In this document: one piece after another, positions 27,514-36,407 of the stretch | Position numbering within the stretch: the first letter of the stretch is position 1 | How the letters are laid out: each line of letters starts with the position of its first letter | Assembly (NCBI GenBank): GCA_029244985.1 | Contig: JAQWQD010000037.1 | Location: 62,001 to 126,000 of the forward strand | Direction: 5' to 3' | From: Gammaproteobacteria bacterium | Lineage (GTDB): Bacteria > Pseudomonadota > Gammaproteobacteria > Pseudomonadales > Pseudohongiellaceae | Length of the DNA: 64,000 nucleotides | Position numbers and translations under genes: made by a program | Notes under the pieces: model-generated | The model's database searches: none | What the model saw: the letters and a program-made list of their open reading frames with translations, nothing else | Told to the model about the DNA's origin: nothing

Positions 27514-29184
27514 ATGGCGCAGTTTGTTTACACGATGCACCGAGTTGGTAAGGTAGTGCCTCCCAAGAGAGAAATTTTGAAAGATATTTCACTTTCTTTT
27601 TTCCCTGGTGCAAAGATTGGTGTATTGGGTCTCAATGGAGCAGGCAAATCGACACTGCTTAGGATAATGGCAGGCAGAGACACGGATATTAACGGCGAGG
27701 CCCGACCCCAGCCCGGCATTAACATTGGCTATTTACCGCAAGAACCAGAATTGGATGATTCCAAAGATGTGCGTGGAAATGTGCAAGATGGTATTAGAGA
27801 CATTATTGGCCTAGTTGAAGAGTTTAATGCAATTAGTGACAAATTTGCCGAGCCCATAGAAGACGAAGAGATGAATGCGCTGCTTGAGAAGCAGGGTGAA
27901 TTACAAAATGCCATCGACGCAGTGGATGGTTGGCAAATTGAACGAACCTTAGAGATAGCGGCTGATGCTCTGCGCTTGCCTGCTTGGGAAGAATCTGTAG
28001 GGCATTTATCCGGAGGAGAAAAGCGCCGTATTGCACTTTGCCGATTGTTGCTTTCTAAACCTGATATGCTTCTACTGGATGAACCCACCAACCACCTTGA
28101 TGCGGAGAGCGTAGCCTGGCTTGAGAGATTTCTGCAGGAATACCCAGGTACGGTAGTTGCTATTACACATGATCGCTATTTTTTAGACAATGCTGCCGGT
28201 TGGATTCTGGAATTAGATCGCGGTCATGGCATTCCCTATGAAGGTAATTACAGTGCTTGGCTGGAAACTAAAGAAAAACGAATAGCTGTAGAAGGAAAAC
28301 AACAAGCAGCTCATGAACGTACAATCAAATCTGAATTGGAATGGGTCCGCGCCAATCCCAAAGGTCGTCAATCCAAGAGCAAAGCTAGATTAGCGAGATT
28401 CGAAGAGCTGAATTCCCAAGATTTTCAATTACGCAATGAAACTCAAGAGCTTTATATACCTCCTGGACCAAGACTCGGCGACAAAGTCCTTGAAGTTAAA
28501 GACTTGTGTAAGAGTTTCGGCAATAAAATCTTAGTCGACAAACTAAGTTTCTCCGTACCTAAAGGAAGTATAGTGGGCATTATTGGTGGCAATGGCGCAG
28601 GCAAAACAACGTTTCTTCGGATGTTAGTGGGCAGCGAACAACCAGATTCTGGCCATATAGAATTAGGTGAAACCGTCGATCTGGCTTATGTCGATCAGAG
28701 CCGTGACGAACTAAATGGGGCGAATACTGTGTGGCAAGAAATTTCCGACGAACAGGATTTGCTGCAGATCGGTAAATATGAAATTTCTTCTCGTGCCTAT
28801 GCTAGTCGATTTAATTTCCGCGGTGGTGACCAGCAGAAATTTGTCAAAGATTTATCCGGTGGTGAGCGCAACCGATTACATATGGCCAAATTGCTTAAAC
28901 GGGGTGGAAATGTCTTATTACTGGACGAGCCGACTAACGACTTAGATGTAGAGACACTTAGAGCCCTAGAAGAAGGACTCCTGGCCTTTCCAGGCTGTGC
29001 AATTGTAGTTTCTCACGATCGCTGGTTTCTCGATCGCATATGTACCCACATCCTCGCCTTTGAAGGCGAGAGCAAAGTGTTCTTTCACGAAGGCAATTAT
29101 TCAGATTATGAAGCAGAACGAAAAAAACATCTGGGTGACTCTTCTCAGCCGAAACGTATCAGACACAAAAAATTAAATGCTTAG
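27514..29184 (+). CDS. ettA: Energy-dependent translational throttle EttA (ABC-F ATPase)
   Basis: Ribosome-associated ABC-F protein that binds the E site and gates early elongation according to ATP level. 556 residues with two ATPase domains: first with GLNGAGKSTLLRIMAG (about 44), LSGGEKRRIALCRLL and DEPTNHLD; second with GGNGAGKTTFLRMLVG (about 352), LSGGERNRLHMAKLL and DEPTNDLD. The linker with the arm and basic 'NPKGRQSKSKARLARFEEL' run is typical. There are no membrane segments. GGAG lies before the ATG. It converges on the replication gene pair. Confidence 0.96.
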   Translation: MAQFVYTMHRVGKVVPPKREILKDISLSFFPGAKIGVLGLNGAGKSTLLRIMAGRDTDINGEARPQPGINIGYLPQEPELDDSKDVRGNVQDGIRDIIGLVEEFNAISDKFAEPIEDEEMNALLEKQGELQNAIDAVDGWQIERTLEIAADALRLPAWEESVGHLSGGEKRRIALCRLLLSKPDMLLLDEPTNHLDAESVAWLERFLQEYPGTVVAITHDRYFLDNAAGWILELDRGHGIPYEGNYSAWLETKEKRIAVEGKQQAAHERTIKSELEWVRANPKGRQSKSKARLARFEELNSQDFQLRNETQELYIPPGPRLGDKVLEVKDLCKSFGNKILVDKLSFSVPKGSIVGIIGGNGAGKTTFLRMLVGSEQPDSGHIELGETVDLAYVDQSRDELNGANTVWQEISDEQDLLQIGKYEISSRAYASRFNFRGGDQQKFVKDLSGGERNRLHMAKLLKRGGNVLLLDEPTNDLDVETLRALEEGLLAFPGCAIVVSHDRWFLDRICTHILAFEGESKVFFHEGNYSDYEAERKKHLGDSSQPKRIRHKKLNA

Positions 29185-29198
29185 TATGCAGCCCACAG

Positions 29199-29915
29199 CT
29201 AAAGTCCCAGCTTTTTCTTCAATTTTGCAATGCGAGCTCTAGCTTCTTCCTTGCCTAGCGTGCGTTCTATGTTGTCTGATAATGCCACAGGTATTTCAAT
29301 GGTGAGCTGTTCACCATTAACAACTCGCCTGCACAATTGTTCGTAGTGATATTCAAAGACTGAAAGTGCGGATGATTCAGGCTCATTTGCTAATAGATAC
29401 CATCCGGTTGCCTTGCCGGCATAGTAAACAGCCTCGTGGCTCCAGTCATAGTGTTTCTTGGGTGAAGGAGCAGAACAGGCTTCTAAGTAGGCTTGTCTCA
29501 CTGAAGGCAGGCCAAAGAGACCCGTTCCCTCATCACAAGCACGTGTGAAAACTGCTATAGAGGGCAAATATTCCTGTGATTGAATCACTTTTTTTGTAGC
29601 AGCGACGATTTGGCGCGGAGAGTATCGCTCCAAACTACTCAGCCAATATTTCTTAGCTATCACTAAAGATTCAGATTCTGCGAAGGCCTTATGAAACTGA
29701 TTGTGATAAGCAAATTCGAATTCAGCGAAAACTTGATTAATAGCATCGACATGATCGCGCACTCTATCATTCTCATAGTCATGATCAGGCTCAGCAATAC
29801 GGTCGCGGCTTAGGTCGGGTGATTTACTACTCTGCCCAGCTTCGGTCAGCGATTTGCTGGAATTTTTCTTTAACTCTTTGCTGGCTTGATCCAGCAATGG
29901 ATTGATTTTCTGCAT
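29199..29915 (-). CDS. Replication protein P-like (helicase loader-type) protein
   Basis: A 238-residue protein with an unstructured, charged N-terminal third and a C-terminal region resembling phage lambda replication protein P: FEFAYHNQFHKAF, then KKYWLSSLERYSPRQIVAAT and SQEYLPSIAVFTRACDE. P-type proteins load the replicative helicase DnaB. The ATG at 29915 lies 89 bases inside the preceding gene, a long overlap; no better in-frame ATG exists before the conserved part, so the start is uncertain. Pairing with a DnaT-like gene suggests a chromosomal primosome role in this lineage. Confidence 0.62.
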   Translation of the reverse strand: MQKINPLLDQASKELKKNSSKSLTEAGQSSKSPDLSRDRIAEPDHDYENDRVRDHVDAINQVFAEFEFAYHNQFHKAFAESESLVIAKKYWLSSLERYSPRQIVAATKKVIQSQEYLPSIAVFTRACDEGTGLFGLPSVRQAYLEACSAPSPKKHYDWSHEAVYYAGKATGWYLLANEPESSALSVFEYHYEQLCRRVVNGEQLTIEIPVALSDNIERTLGKEEARARIAKLKKKLGL

Positions 29916-30963
29916 CTGATGCTTCGGTAGTTTCCAAATGTTTTAGTTGTCTAGCCCAATCTTGCTTAATAAATTGAAGAAAAACGGTATTCCAGGAAGA
30001 TTTAACTTGCTGACTGTCTTTCCAATACAAAACGAATTCAGGTACTCGGCTTTTTGCCCAATCTTCATCAATCTCAGCCAGGGCTAAGATTTCGAAACAG
30101 TCCACACTGGGTTGCCAGTCACCAGAGATAGCTCTAGGTGTATCATCTCTGCCGAAGGAAGCCGCAAACTTAGCCCATTGACGGCGAATATGTTCAATAA
30201 ACTTCGTATTCCAGGCACCGTGCACAACTCCCCTCTCCTGCCAGTAGAGAACAAATTCTGGAACGGCATCCTCAATAAAACTACGATTGATATCTGCGTT
30301 TTCGAGAATCTCTACCGCATCCGGATTTGGGAACCAAGTTGCCGACATAGTAGTAGCTGATTCGTGGACCCCTTTTCGAGTTTGCTCATTACGCCATTCT
30401 TTCAAAACATGTTTGTAGAAGGCATTCCCCCAGGAGAAACGTGATTGCCCACGATCTCTCCAATAATTCACGAATTCGGGTATTAGCGTGTAAATAAATT
30501 GTTCTGGGATTGAATGTTGTTCGCACAAACGGATCCAATTTTGATCTGGCTGCCAATCTATAGGTATTAAAGAAGCAGCTCCACTGTTAGGAACTTTGGG
30601 CATTTTTGAAGTTGATTTGGCAATTTCATTTCCACTCTTTACTTTGGCATGCCCTTTGTCATTTATAGCAACGAGGATTTCGTCGTCTGCAGTCGTAGAT
30701 TCGACCGTTAGCATACCCAGATTCTGCAGATTTGCCTGGATATACTTAATGTCTTTAAGTTCCCAAAATCCCAAAAGAGAGAGCAGCTCTGAATATGCAA
30801 CTTTTACTCCTTTAAGTTCTGGACTATTTGATAATGCCACCGGCTCACGAAATTCGAGTAAATCTGCTAGTACTTGCAACATAAGAGCTTCTTGTAAACC
30901 AATCGTTGCAGCTAAGCTTGGAGAAATTAACAATGGTCGTTCTGGAAGAATAGGAAACTTCAT
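29827..30963 (-). CDS. Primosomal DnaT-like protein with three tandem DnaT domains
   Basis: A 378-residue protein. Residues about 1-115 look like a winged-helix replication domain (ISPSLAATIGLQEALMLQ). Three repeats follow at about 135-192, 208-265 and 281-338, each with an opening Trp (W-x-P), PEFV-x-YW and a closing (S/A)W-x3-F-x(5-6)-W; these match the DnaT C-terminal domain, which binds single-stranded DNA and PriB/PriA in replication restart. Enterobacterial DnaT has one such domain. A charged tail leads into the overlapping lambda-P-like gene. Confidence 0.72.
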   Translation of the reverse strand: MKFPILPERPLLISPSLAATIGLQEALMLQVLADLLEFREPVALSNSPELKGVKVAYSELLSLLGFWELKDIKYIQANLQNLGMLTVESTTADDEILVAINDKGHAKVKSGNEIAKSTSKMPKVPNSGAASLIPIDWQPDQNWIRLCEQHSIPEQFIYTLIPEFVNYWRDRGQSRFSWGNAFYKHVLKEWRNEQTRKGVHESATTMSATWFPNPDAVEILENADINRSFIEDAVPEFVLYWQERGVVHGAWNTKFIEHIRRQWAKFAASFGRDDTPRAISGDWQPSVDCFEILALAEIDEDWAKSRVPEFVLYWKDSQQVKSSWNTVFLQFIKQDWARQLKHLETTEASDAENQSIAGSSQQRVKEKFQQIADRSWAE

Positions 30964-31146
30964 TAAAATTAATTAACTCAATAGCCGTCAGAGGAAAAAC
31001 GAAAAAACGCAAAAATCTAACTAGATAGTGTCATCGTAACACAGGCTTATTTTGCTCGGCACGTAGTAATTGATCCTTTTAATCATGCCAATGTACTATG
31101 TCCTGAGTTCAACAGTTCTCAACACTTGGCTTGCTGGTTATACACA

Positions 31147-32037
31147 ATGTATTCACAACTCATCCACGATTTCATTGAACAGGAGTCCTTGCCAGAGTCC
31201 TATGGGCAAGATGCTATAAAGTATTTTGTACCGTTGGCTGAAAAAATTGCTAAATTGATTTTGAAATCAAAGCAGCCTCTGCTGCTAGGTATTAATGGCG
31301 CCCAAGGTACTGGTAAAACCACCTTAACTAAATTGCTTGTCCAACTGCTGGAAGCTCGGGAATTCAATATAGCCAGCTTTTCAATTGACGACTTTTATTT
31401 CACAAAAAAGGAGCGACAGGAACTTGCGGCAAAAGAACATCCAATGTTATTAACTCGAGGTGTACCGGGTACCCATGACATAGCATTGCTCTCAGAGAAG
31501 TTGAAGAGCTTGTGCGCCCAACAACCTGGTCAATCTGTTTGCTTACCAAGATTTGATAAGGCATTGGACGATCGCTATTCTGAATCAAATTGGAACCGCG
31601 TCAACGGCCGTGTAGATACGATAATACTTGAAGGGTGGTGCGTTGCTATACCAGCACAAAACTCTGCTCAATTAGAGAATCCGATCAATGTATTGGAAGC
31701 TCAAGAAGATTCAGATAAAAACTGGCGTAGGTTCGTTAATTCTCAATTGGCAGGTGACTATCAGTCTGTTTTTAATCAAATTCAATTTCTGATTATGTTG
31801 AAAGCACCTTCCTATGAGCAGGTATTTGAATGGCGAAAACTGCAGGAAGAGAAGCTTAGAAAAATTAGCTCATTGGATGCTTCCGCGTTAATGAATGAAG
31901 AACAATTAGAGCGCTTCATCCAACATTACGAAAGGCTGACCCGTCATAGTTTAAAGTTTTTGCCAGAAAAATCCGATGTGCTACTTGTGCTTGACACAAA
32001 TCATCACGTGGCCAGCGCAAAGGGGCTCGGCAACTAA
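31147..32037 (+). CDS. P-loop kinase, glycerate 3-kinase-like
   Basis: About 296 residues of the phosphoribulokinase/uridine-kinase-like fold found in plant D-glycerate 3-kinase and yeast Tda10. Walker A GAQGTGKTTLTKLL lies at about 50-63; the SIDDFYFTKKERQELA lid/substrate segment, LLTRGVPGTHDIALL, and LEGWCVA are hallmark stretches of this family. The likely reaction is ATP-dependent phosphorylation of glycerate, but bacterial members are mostly untested. The ATG at 31147 is chosen over a TTG at 31126. Its stop codon overlaps the oppositely oriented permease stop. Confidence 0.75.
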   Translation: MYSQLIHDFIEQESLPESYGQDAIKYFVPLAEKIAKLILKSKQPLLLGINGAQGTGKTTLTKLLVQLLEAREFNIASFSIDDFYFTKKERQELAAKEHPMLLTRGVPGTHDIALLSEKLKSLCAQQPGQSVCLPRFDKALDDRYSESNWNRVNGRVDTIILEGWCVAIPAQNSAQLENPINVLEAQEDSDKNWRRFVNSQLAGDYQSVFNQIQFLIMLKAPSYEQVFEWRKLQEEKLRKISSLDASALMNEEQLERFIQHYERLTRHSLKFLPEKSDVLLVLDTNHHVASAKGLGN

Positions 32038-33089
32038 ATTTGTTCCGCAGTTACTGACTGAGTTTCCTTTTTAGAGAACAATGGTTGCACCCAAACTCTT
32101 GCAATTAGCGCTACTAAAACTACAGCTGCTAACTGTCGCCATAACGGAAATGCCTCATGCTCAGACATAGAGATTTGTAAAGGCCAAGCATAGGCTTGAT
32201 AGAGTTCATTAAGTATTAGTCCACAGACAATTGCAGCTCCTATCACACCCGCCAAATAGGCGATGAGAGAACGTGTGCCCAGTTGTTCCTTAATCATTCC
32301 CATCGTCGCAATATTTGTTGCCGGGCCTGTCAACATAAACACAAGTGCAGCACCTGGAGATATCCCCGCGAAGAGCAGACCGGCTGCAACAGGCGTTGAC
32401 GCAGTTGCACAGATATACATAGGTAAACCGACGATTACCATGATTATCATTGCGACCAAGCCATTACCCCATTGCGTAAAAGATTCCGGAGGGACTAAGG
32501 CTGTTATTACTGTAGCAGCTACTAGACCGATGACTAGCCATTTTGCGGTGTCAGTAATCATTTGCCCATAACCATATTTGAATGCGCCAATAAATCTCTG
32601 AGTTAACGGAGCTACATCCTTTTGTTCTTGTTGCTTGTTGCTGCAGCAACTTCCGCTTTGTGAACTAGTTGTCTCTGCAATTACTTCTTCTTTATCGAAA
32701 GAATTCACTAATATGCCCGTGATGATCGCACTTACTAATGCACCGATAGGGCGCATCAGAGCGAAAATTGGCCCTAGCACAGCATAGGAGAAAGAAATTG
32801 AATCGACGCCAGTTTCAGGGGTCGCCACTAAGAATGAAGACGTTGCCCCTTTTGAAGCCCCAGCTTTCCGAATCGCTAGAGCAGTAGGAATTACGCCACA
32901 GGAACAAAGAGGTAGTGGCGCACCAATAAAAGCACCTTTCACAATTGAAACAAATCCCGGTTCTGCCAATTGTTTTTCAACCCAACTACTGGGAATCACT
33001 TGTTTAATAATCCCCGCCAGCAAATAACCTATCAACAGCCATGGGGCACTTTCGATCACCAAATTCCAAAAAATAGTTAGAAAATTCAT
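32034..33089 (-). CDS. SO_0444-family Cu/Zn efflux permease
   Basis: Integral membrane permease of 351 residues (DUF318/ArsP-like fold) with about eight to ten helices in two halves. The family motif LPLCSCGVIPTALAIRKAGA lies at about 59-78, and a central cytoplasmic loop carries SGSCCSNKQQ. Members export divalent or soft metal ions. The ATG overlaps the stop of the MerR/ZntR-type regulator by one base (TAATG), making a regulator-effector operon controlled by the promoter at 33552-33582. Confidence 0.83.
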   Translation of the reverse strand: MNFLTIFWNLVIESAPWLLIGYLLAGIIKQVIPSSWVEKQLAEPGFVSIVKGAFIGAPLPLCSCGVIPTALAIRKAGASKGATSSFLVATPETGVDSISFSYAVLGPIFALMRPIGALVSAIITGILVNSFDKEEVIAETTSSQSGSCCSNKQQEQKDVAPLTQRFIGAFKYGYGQMITDTAKWLVIGLVAATVITALVPPESFTQWGNGLVAMIIMVIVGLPMYICATASTPVAAGLLFAGISPGAALVFMLTGPATNIATMGMIKEQLGTRSLIAYLAGVIGAAIVCGLILNELYQAYAWPLQISMSEHEAFPLWRQLAAVVLVALIARVWVQPLFSKKETQSVTAEQI

Positions 33090-33517
33090 TAAGCAGCACT
33101 CCTATTTTTAACAACCGCTCCGGCGTCCAGCGCTTCGATAATTGAACAGTGAGTCGCCTTTTCGGGGCCTCCACAACAGCTCTTTAGTAATATTTGGAGC
33201 GTATTCTGCATTGACTCGAGTTCAGAAAGTTTTTCATTGACCTCATCTAATTTGTGTTGGGTAATATCAGTCACCTCCTGGCAACTGTGGCTAGTTTTAT
33301 CCACACGAATTGATAATAGCTGGGAAATATCTTCCAAAGAAAAGCCAATATTGCGCGCTGTCTTCACGAATTCAGCCCGACGAATATCTGAATCATTGTA
33401 GTAGCGGTAGCCAGCTTCGCTTCGCTCACTGGCTCTAATCAGATCATGCTTCTCATAAAAGCGAATGGTGTGCGCTGATAAACCTGTTTTTGCAGCTAGT
33501 TCACTGATTTTCAACAT
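33089..33517 (-). CDS. MerR-family metal-responsive regulator, ZntR-like
   Basis: 142-residue activator/repressor. The N-terminal winged helix begins MLKISELAAKTGLSAHTIRFYE; a long dimerisation helix follows, then a metal loop. The Cys of HSCQEV (about 79) and the C-terminal CCGGPEKATHCSIIEAL (about 114-130) reproduce the zinc ligands of ZntR. It probably senses Zn(II), possibly related ions, and twists its promoter to activate transcription of itself and the efflux permease it overlaps. Confidence 0.87.
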   Translation of the reverse strand: MLKISELAAKTGLSAHTIRFYEKHDLIRASERSEAGYRYYNDSDIRRAEFVKTARNIGFSLEDISQLLSIRVDKTSHSCQEVTDITQHKLDEVNEKLSELESMQNTLQILLKSCCGGPEKATHCSIIEALDAGAVVKNRSAA

Positions 33518-33551
33518 CCCACCACCCTTATTCTCAATTAACTTAGCCTAT

Positions 33552-33582
33552 AGTATAAGCTTAGAGCTGACTCTAAGGTCAA
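33552..33582 (-). promoter_or_regulatory. MerR-type promoter and operator of the regulator-permease operon
   Basis: On the minus strand a -35 TTGACC (33577-33582) and -10 TATACT (33552-33557) are separated by 19 bases, the over-long spacer characteristic of MerR-activated promoters. The spacer is filled by the dyad CTTAGAG-TCAG-CTCTAAG (33560-33577). The regulator ATG is at 33517. This is direct sequence support for metal-responsive autoregulation. Confidence 0.88.
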
Positions 33583-33592
33583 CAGTTTTTAC

Positions 33593-34258
33593 TTAAGCAA
33601 GAATCCGAGTTATCCAGGCACCTATATCACTTATTTCTTGGGGGCAAACAGCATGTTCCATAGGGTAGCTTTTGTATTCAGGCTCAAATTTCAAGTTTTG
33701 CAAGGTAGTTAGGCTCTGCTTCCCCATAGACTCTGGCACTACCGGGTCAAGGGCTCCGTGACAGATTAGGATAGGCAGGGAGCTATGCAATGGATTGATC
33801 TCAATGGTATCTGCCGTGGCGAAATAGGTTGAAAGGGCCATTATTCCAGCGAGTGGTTTTTCGTAGGTTAAGGCAGCTTCAAAAGAAACTGCTCCGCCCT
33901 GGGAAAATCCTGCGACTATGATCCTCTCGCTAGCGACGCCTCGTTCAAGCTCGCGATTTATAAGATTATGTACCCATTGAGCTGATTGTTTCAGTTGCTC
34001 ATCGTCAACATGACGATCTATGTCCATTTGTTTGATGTCATACCAAGCCGGCATCACATAACCATTATTGATGGTTACAGGGATAGAAGGTGCATGGGGA
34101 AATATAAAACGTATGCCAAAGTCTAAAGGAAGATTCAGCTGTGAAACTATCGGCGCAAAATCGTCGCCATTCGCTCCCAAACCATGCAGCCAAATTATTG
34201 ATGCATTTACTTCAACACCGCTGGGAGATTCCATTTCTACCGCTGGTAATATTTCCAT
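33593..34258 (-). CDS. Alpha/beta-hydrolase, carboxylesterase/phospholipase type
   Basis: Serine esterase of 221 residues, cytoplasmic by its lack of a signal peptide. Nucleophile elbow GFSQGGAVSFEAAL at about 121, catalytic Asp in CHGALDPVVPESMG at about 173, and catalytic His in MEHAVCPQE at about 203. IWLHGLGANGDDF at about 23-35 forms the oxyanion region. This matches the group of bacterial carboxylesterases related to acyl-protein thioesterase. Natural substrate unknown. It ends just upstream of the MerR promoter and is probably a separate unit. Confidence 0.9.
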   Translation of the reverse strand: MEILPAVEMESPSGVEVNASIIWLHGLGANGDDFAPIVSQLNLPLDFGIRFIFPHAPSIPVTINNGYVMPAWYDIKQMDIDRHVDDEQLKQSAQWVHNLINRELERGVASERIIVAGFSQGGAVSFEAALTYEKPLAGIMALSTYFATADTIEINPLHSSLPILICHGALDPVVPESMGKQSLTTLQNLKFEPEYKSYPMEHAVCPQEISDIGAWITRILA

Positions 34259-34389
34259 GATTTTAACCCTGACAATTACGATCGCGTTTTATATCAACTC
34301 GAAAGTTCTACCGCAACATATGGGACTAGATTTAAATTTATAGCTATCTATGCTTTACTCTGGACATCGCTTTAGCATAGGACATTGCA

Positions 34390-35619
34390 ATGATCATTAA
34401 GTCTCGCCTAGCTTCTCAACTTCTATTCTCACTAATACTTGGTGTAGCGACTTTTGGCGCTAGTGCCCAAGGGCATAATGATCCTCGCTGGATTACGACT
34501 TGGGCAACCAGCCCCAGCACCCTTCCACCGACTAGTGAAGACAATGAGTTAGTGAGCAACCAGACCTTACGCTTGATTGTGCATACTTCGATTGGAGGAA
34601 ATGCATTAAGAATTCGATTAGCGAATTATCATGGAAATGCACCAGTAGTTATTGGCGATGCAAGTGTCGCTTTGCAATCTGAAGGAAGCTCTATTCAAAG
34701 TAATACCGAACTGCCGATAACATTTAATGGCAAAAATTCGATAACTCTATCTCGCGGCGCTGTAATTTTTAGCGACCCCGTTGTAACTACCGTTCCAGAA
34801 CTTACCAACTTAAGTATTAGTTTGTATCTACCGGATAAATTCGGTTTCCTTACTGCTCACGCACTTTCTAACCAGACGAATTTTATTTCTTCACCGGGGA
34901 ATCATAGCTCAAGTACTAATTTACCAGTACAAGCCGAAACGCCAGCATGGAACCTTCTAACTGCAATCGATGTAATTAATGACAGCGATATAACGACGAT
35001 TGCAACTGTTGGTGACTCGATCACAGATGGCTGGGGCTCTACAGATTCCGATAATCAGCGGTGGCCAAATCATTTTGCCCGCAGGATATTCAATGATACA
35101 GCTATACAAAAATTTGCTGTAATTAACGCAGGAATAAGCGGTAATCGTGTCACAACGGAGTCTAGCCCGCAGTTCGGTCAAAACCTTCAAGCACGCTTTG
35201 AACGCGATGTTCTGGCAATGAATAAAGTTAGTCACATGATTCTGATGGAAGGTATTAATGATATCGGCATGGCTACTATGGAATCTGGCGCACCGATTTT
35301 GGCTGATAAAATAATTAGTGGCTATCGAAATATAATCGCTCGTGCCCATGCAAAGGGAATAAAAATTATTGGCGCAACATTAACTCCCTTCGAAGAAGCA
35401 GTGTATTACAGCGAAGAAGGTGAGGTACAAAGACAAGCTGTCAATAGATTTATACGGAACAGCGGTGAATTTGATGGCGTAATCGATTTTGATGCAGTGG
35501 TGAGAGATCCATCTAATCCAAAACACATACTGCCAGTCTATACAGAAGACAATTTACATCCAAATAATGCCGGGTATAAAGCTATGGCAGAGGCCATCGA
35601 TTTAAATTTGTTTAGATAA
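34390..35619 (+). CDS. Exported SGNH/GDSL-family hydrolase
   Basis: 409 residues with a clear signal peptide (cut near SAQ-G at about 27). An N-terminal beta-rich region (about 30-200) precedes the SGNH domain: block I GDSITDGWGS (about 208), block II NAGISGNRV, block III EGINDIG and block V DNLHPNNAGY with catalytic Asp and His. The architecture resembles exported rhamnogalacturonan/xylan acetylesterase-like and secreted GDSL lipases that act on plant or algal polymers, but the target is not determined. No operon partner is evident. Confidence 0.87.
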   Translation: MIIKSRLASQLLFSLILGVATFGASAQGHNDPRWITTWATSPSTLPPTSEDNELVSNQTLRLIVHTSIGGNALRIRLANYHGNAPVVIGDASVALQSEGSSIQSNTELPITFNGKNSITLSRGAVIFSDPVVTTVPELTNLSISLYLPDKFGFLTAHALSNQTNFISSPGNHSSSTNLPVQAETPAWNLLTAIDVINDSDITTIATVGDSITDGWGSTDSDNQRWPNHFARRIFNDTAIQKFAVINAGISGNRVTTESSPQFGQNLQARFERDVLAMNKVSHMILMEGINDIGMATMESGAPILADKIISGYRNIIARAHAKGIKIIGATLTPFEEAVYYSEEGEVQRQAVNRFIRNSGEFDGVIDFDAVVRDPSNPKHILPVYTEDNLHPNNAGYKAMAEAIDLNLFR

Positions 35620-35853
35620 TAATTCTGTCGACAAGCTATTTTTTGGATCAACATCACATTGGAGAACTGCTCCTACTCCATGTTCAAGTCTCAGCTATCT
35701 TTTAGGATTTATTTAATGCTGACTCTGCTTGCTAATATGGAAAATAGGTTTTGAGAAAATCTTTTCCTTGTTCTTTGCCGGTGACCCCGAATAGCCATCT
35801 AGGCCATAATTCAACATTGCGCTAAGTAGGCTTGGTGATTTAAGATTCTAAGC

Positions 35854-36258
35854 ATGATCAAACAACTGAAAATGCTTCTATTCTGTCTATCAACCGTTGT
35901 GGCCTCGGGGCAAGCTCAGGAAAAACTAGAAACCCCGTCTCTAGTTGGTTCTTGGGAAGGACCTTTGGTTATTGGCAGGGACAGCACGAATTTGGCTTTT
36001 ACTTTCAGCCTGCGAGAAGGACAGTACGCTGCCGCTCTAGTAAGCGGCGGTATGGGAATTTACGGAATGCCTGCAGACACAGTGAGAGTCGAGGGGCGCA
36101 AAATTACTATTCGCATTCCTCGATTAGATGTTGAATTTACTGGTACCGCTCGTCTCGATGAGACTGAAGAAAACATTGTTAGAATTGACGGGGATTGGTT
36201 TCAATACAGCGAAATGGTTCCAGTAGTTTTGTTGCCAGTTGATCAACCTACATTCTAA
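35854..36258 (+). CDS. Small exported protein, unknown function
   Basis: 134 residues with a signal peptide (hydrophobic 7-18, cut near GQA-Q). The mature part begins with a SLVGSWEG motif and alternates hydrophobic and polar residues throughout (LAFTFSL, YAAALVSG, ITIRIPRLDVEFTG), suggesting a small beta-sandwich or lipocalin-like barrel. Such a domain also occurs as the N-terminal part of some exported alpha/beta-hydrolases, but here it stands alone. The 234 bases before it show nothing recognisable. Confidence 0.6.
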   Translation: MIKQLKMLLFCLSTVVASGQAQEKLETPSLVGSWEGPLVIGRDSTNLAFTFSLREGQYAAALVSGGMGIYGMPADTVRVEGRKITIRIPRLDVEFTGTARLDETEENIVRIDGDWFQYSEMVPVVLLPVDQPTF

Positions 36259-36407
36259 TTCAATTTGCTAAATACAGCGACTCAAGTTTCTGTTGCATGA
36301 CCCAACGGTTCTAATAAAAAATAAATACTGAATTAAATCTGCGCTAATTGGCAAATCTGGTACGATCGAGAACGATCAATAATTGAATAAAGAAGTTTAG
36401 AAACTTA

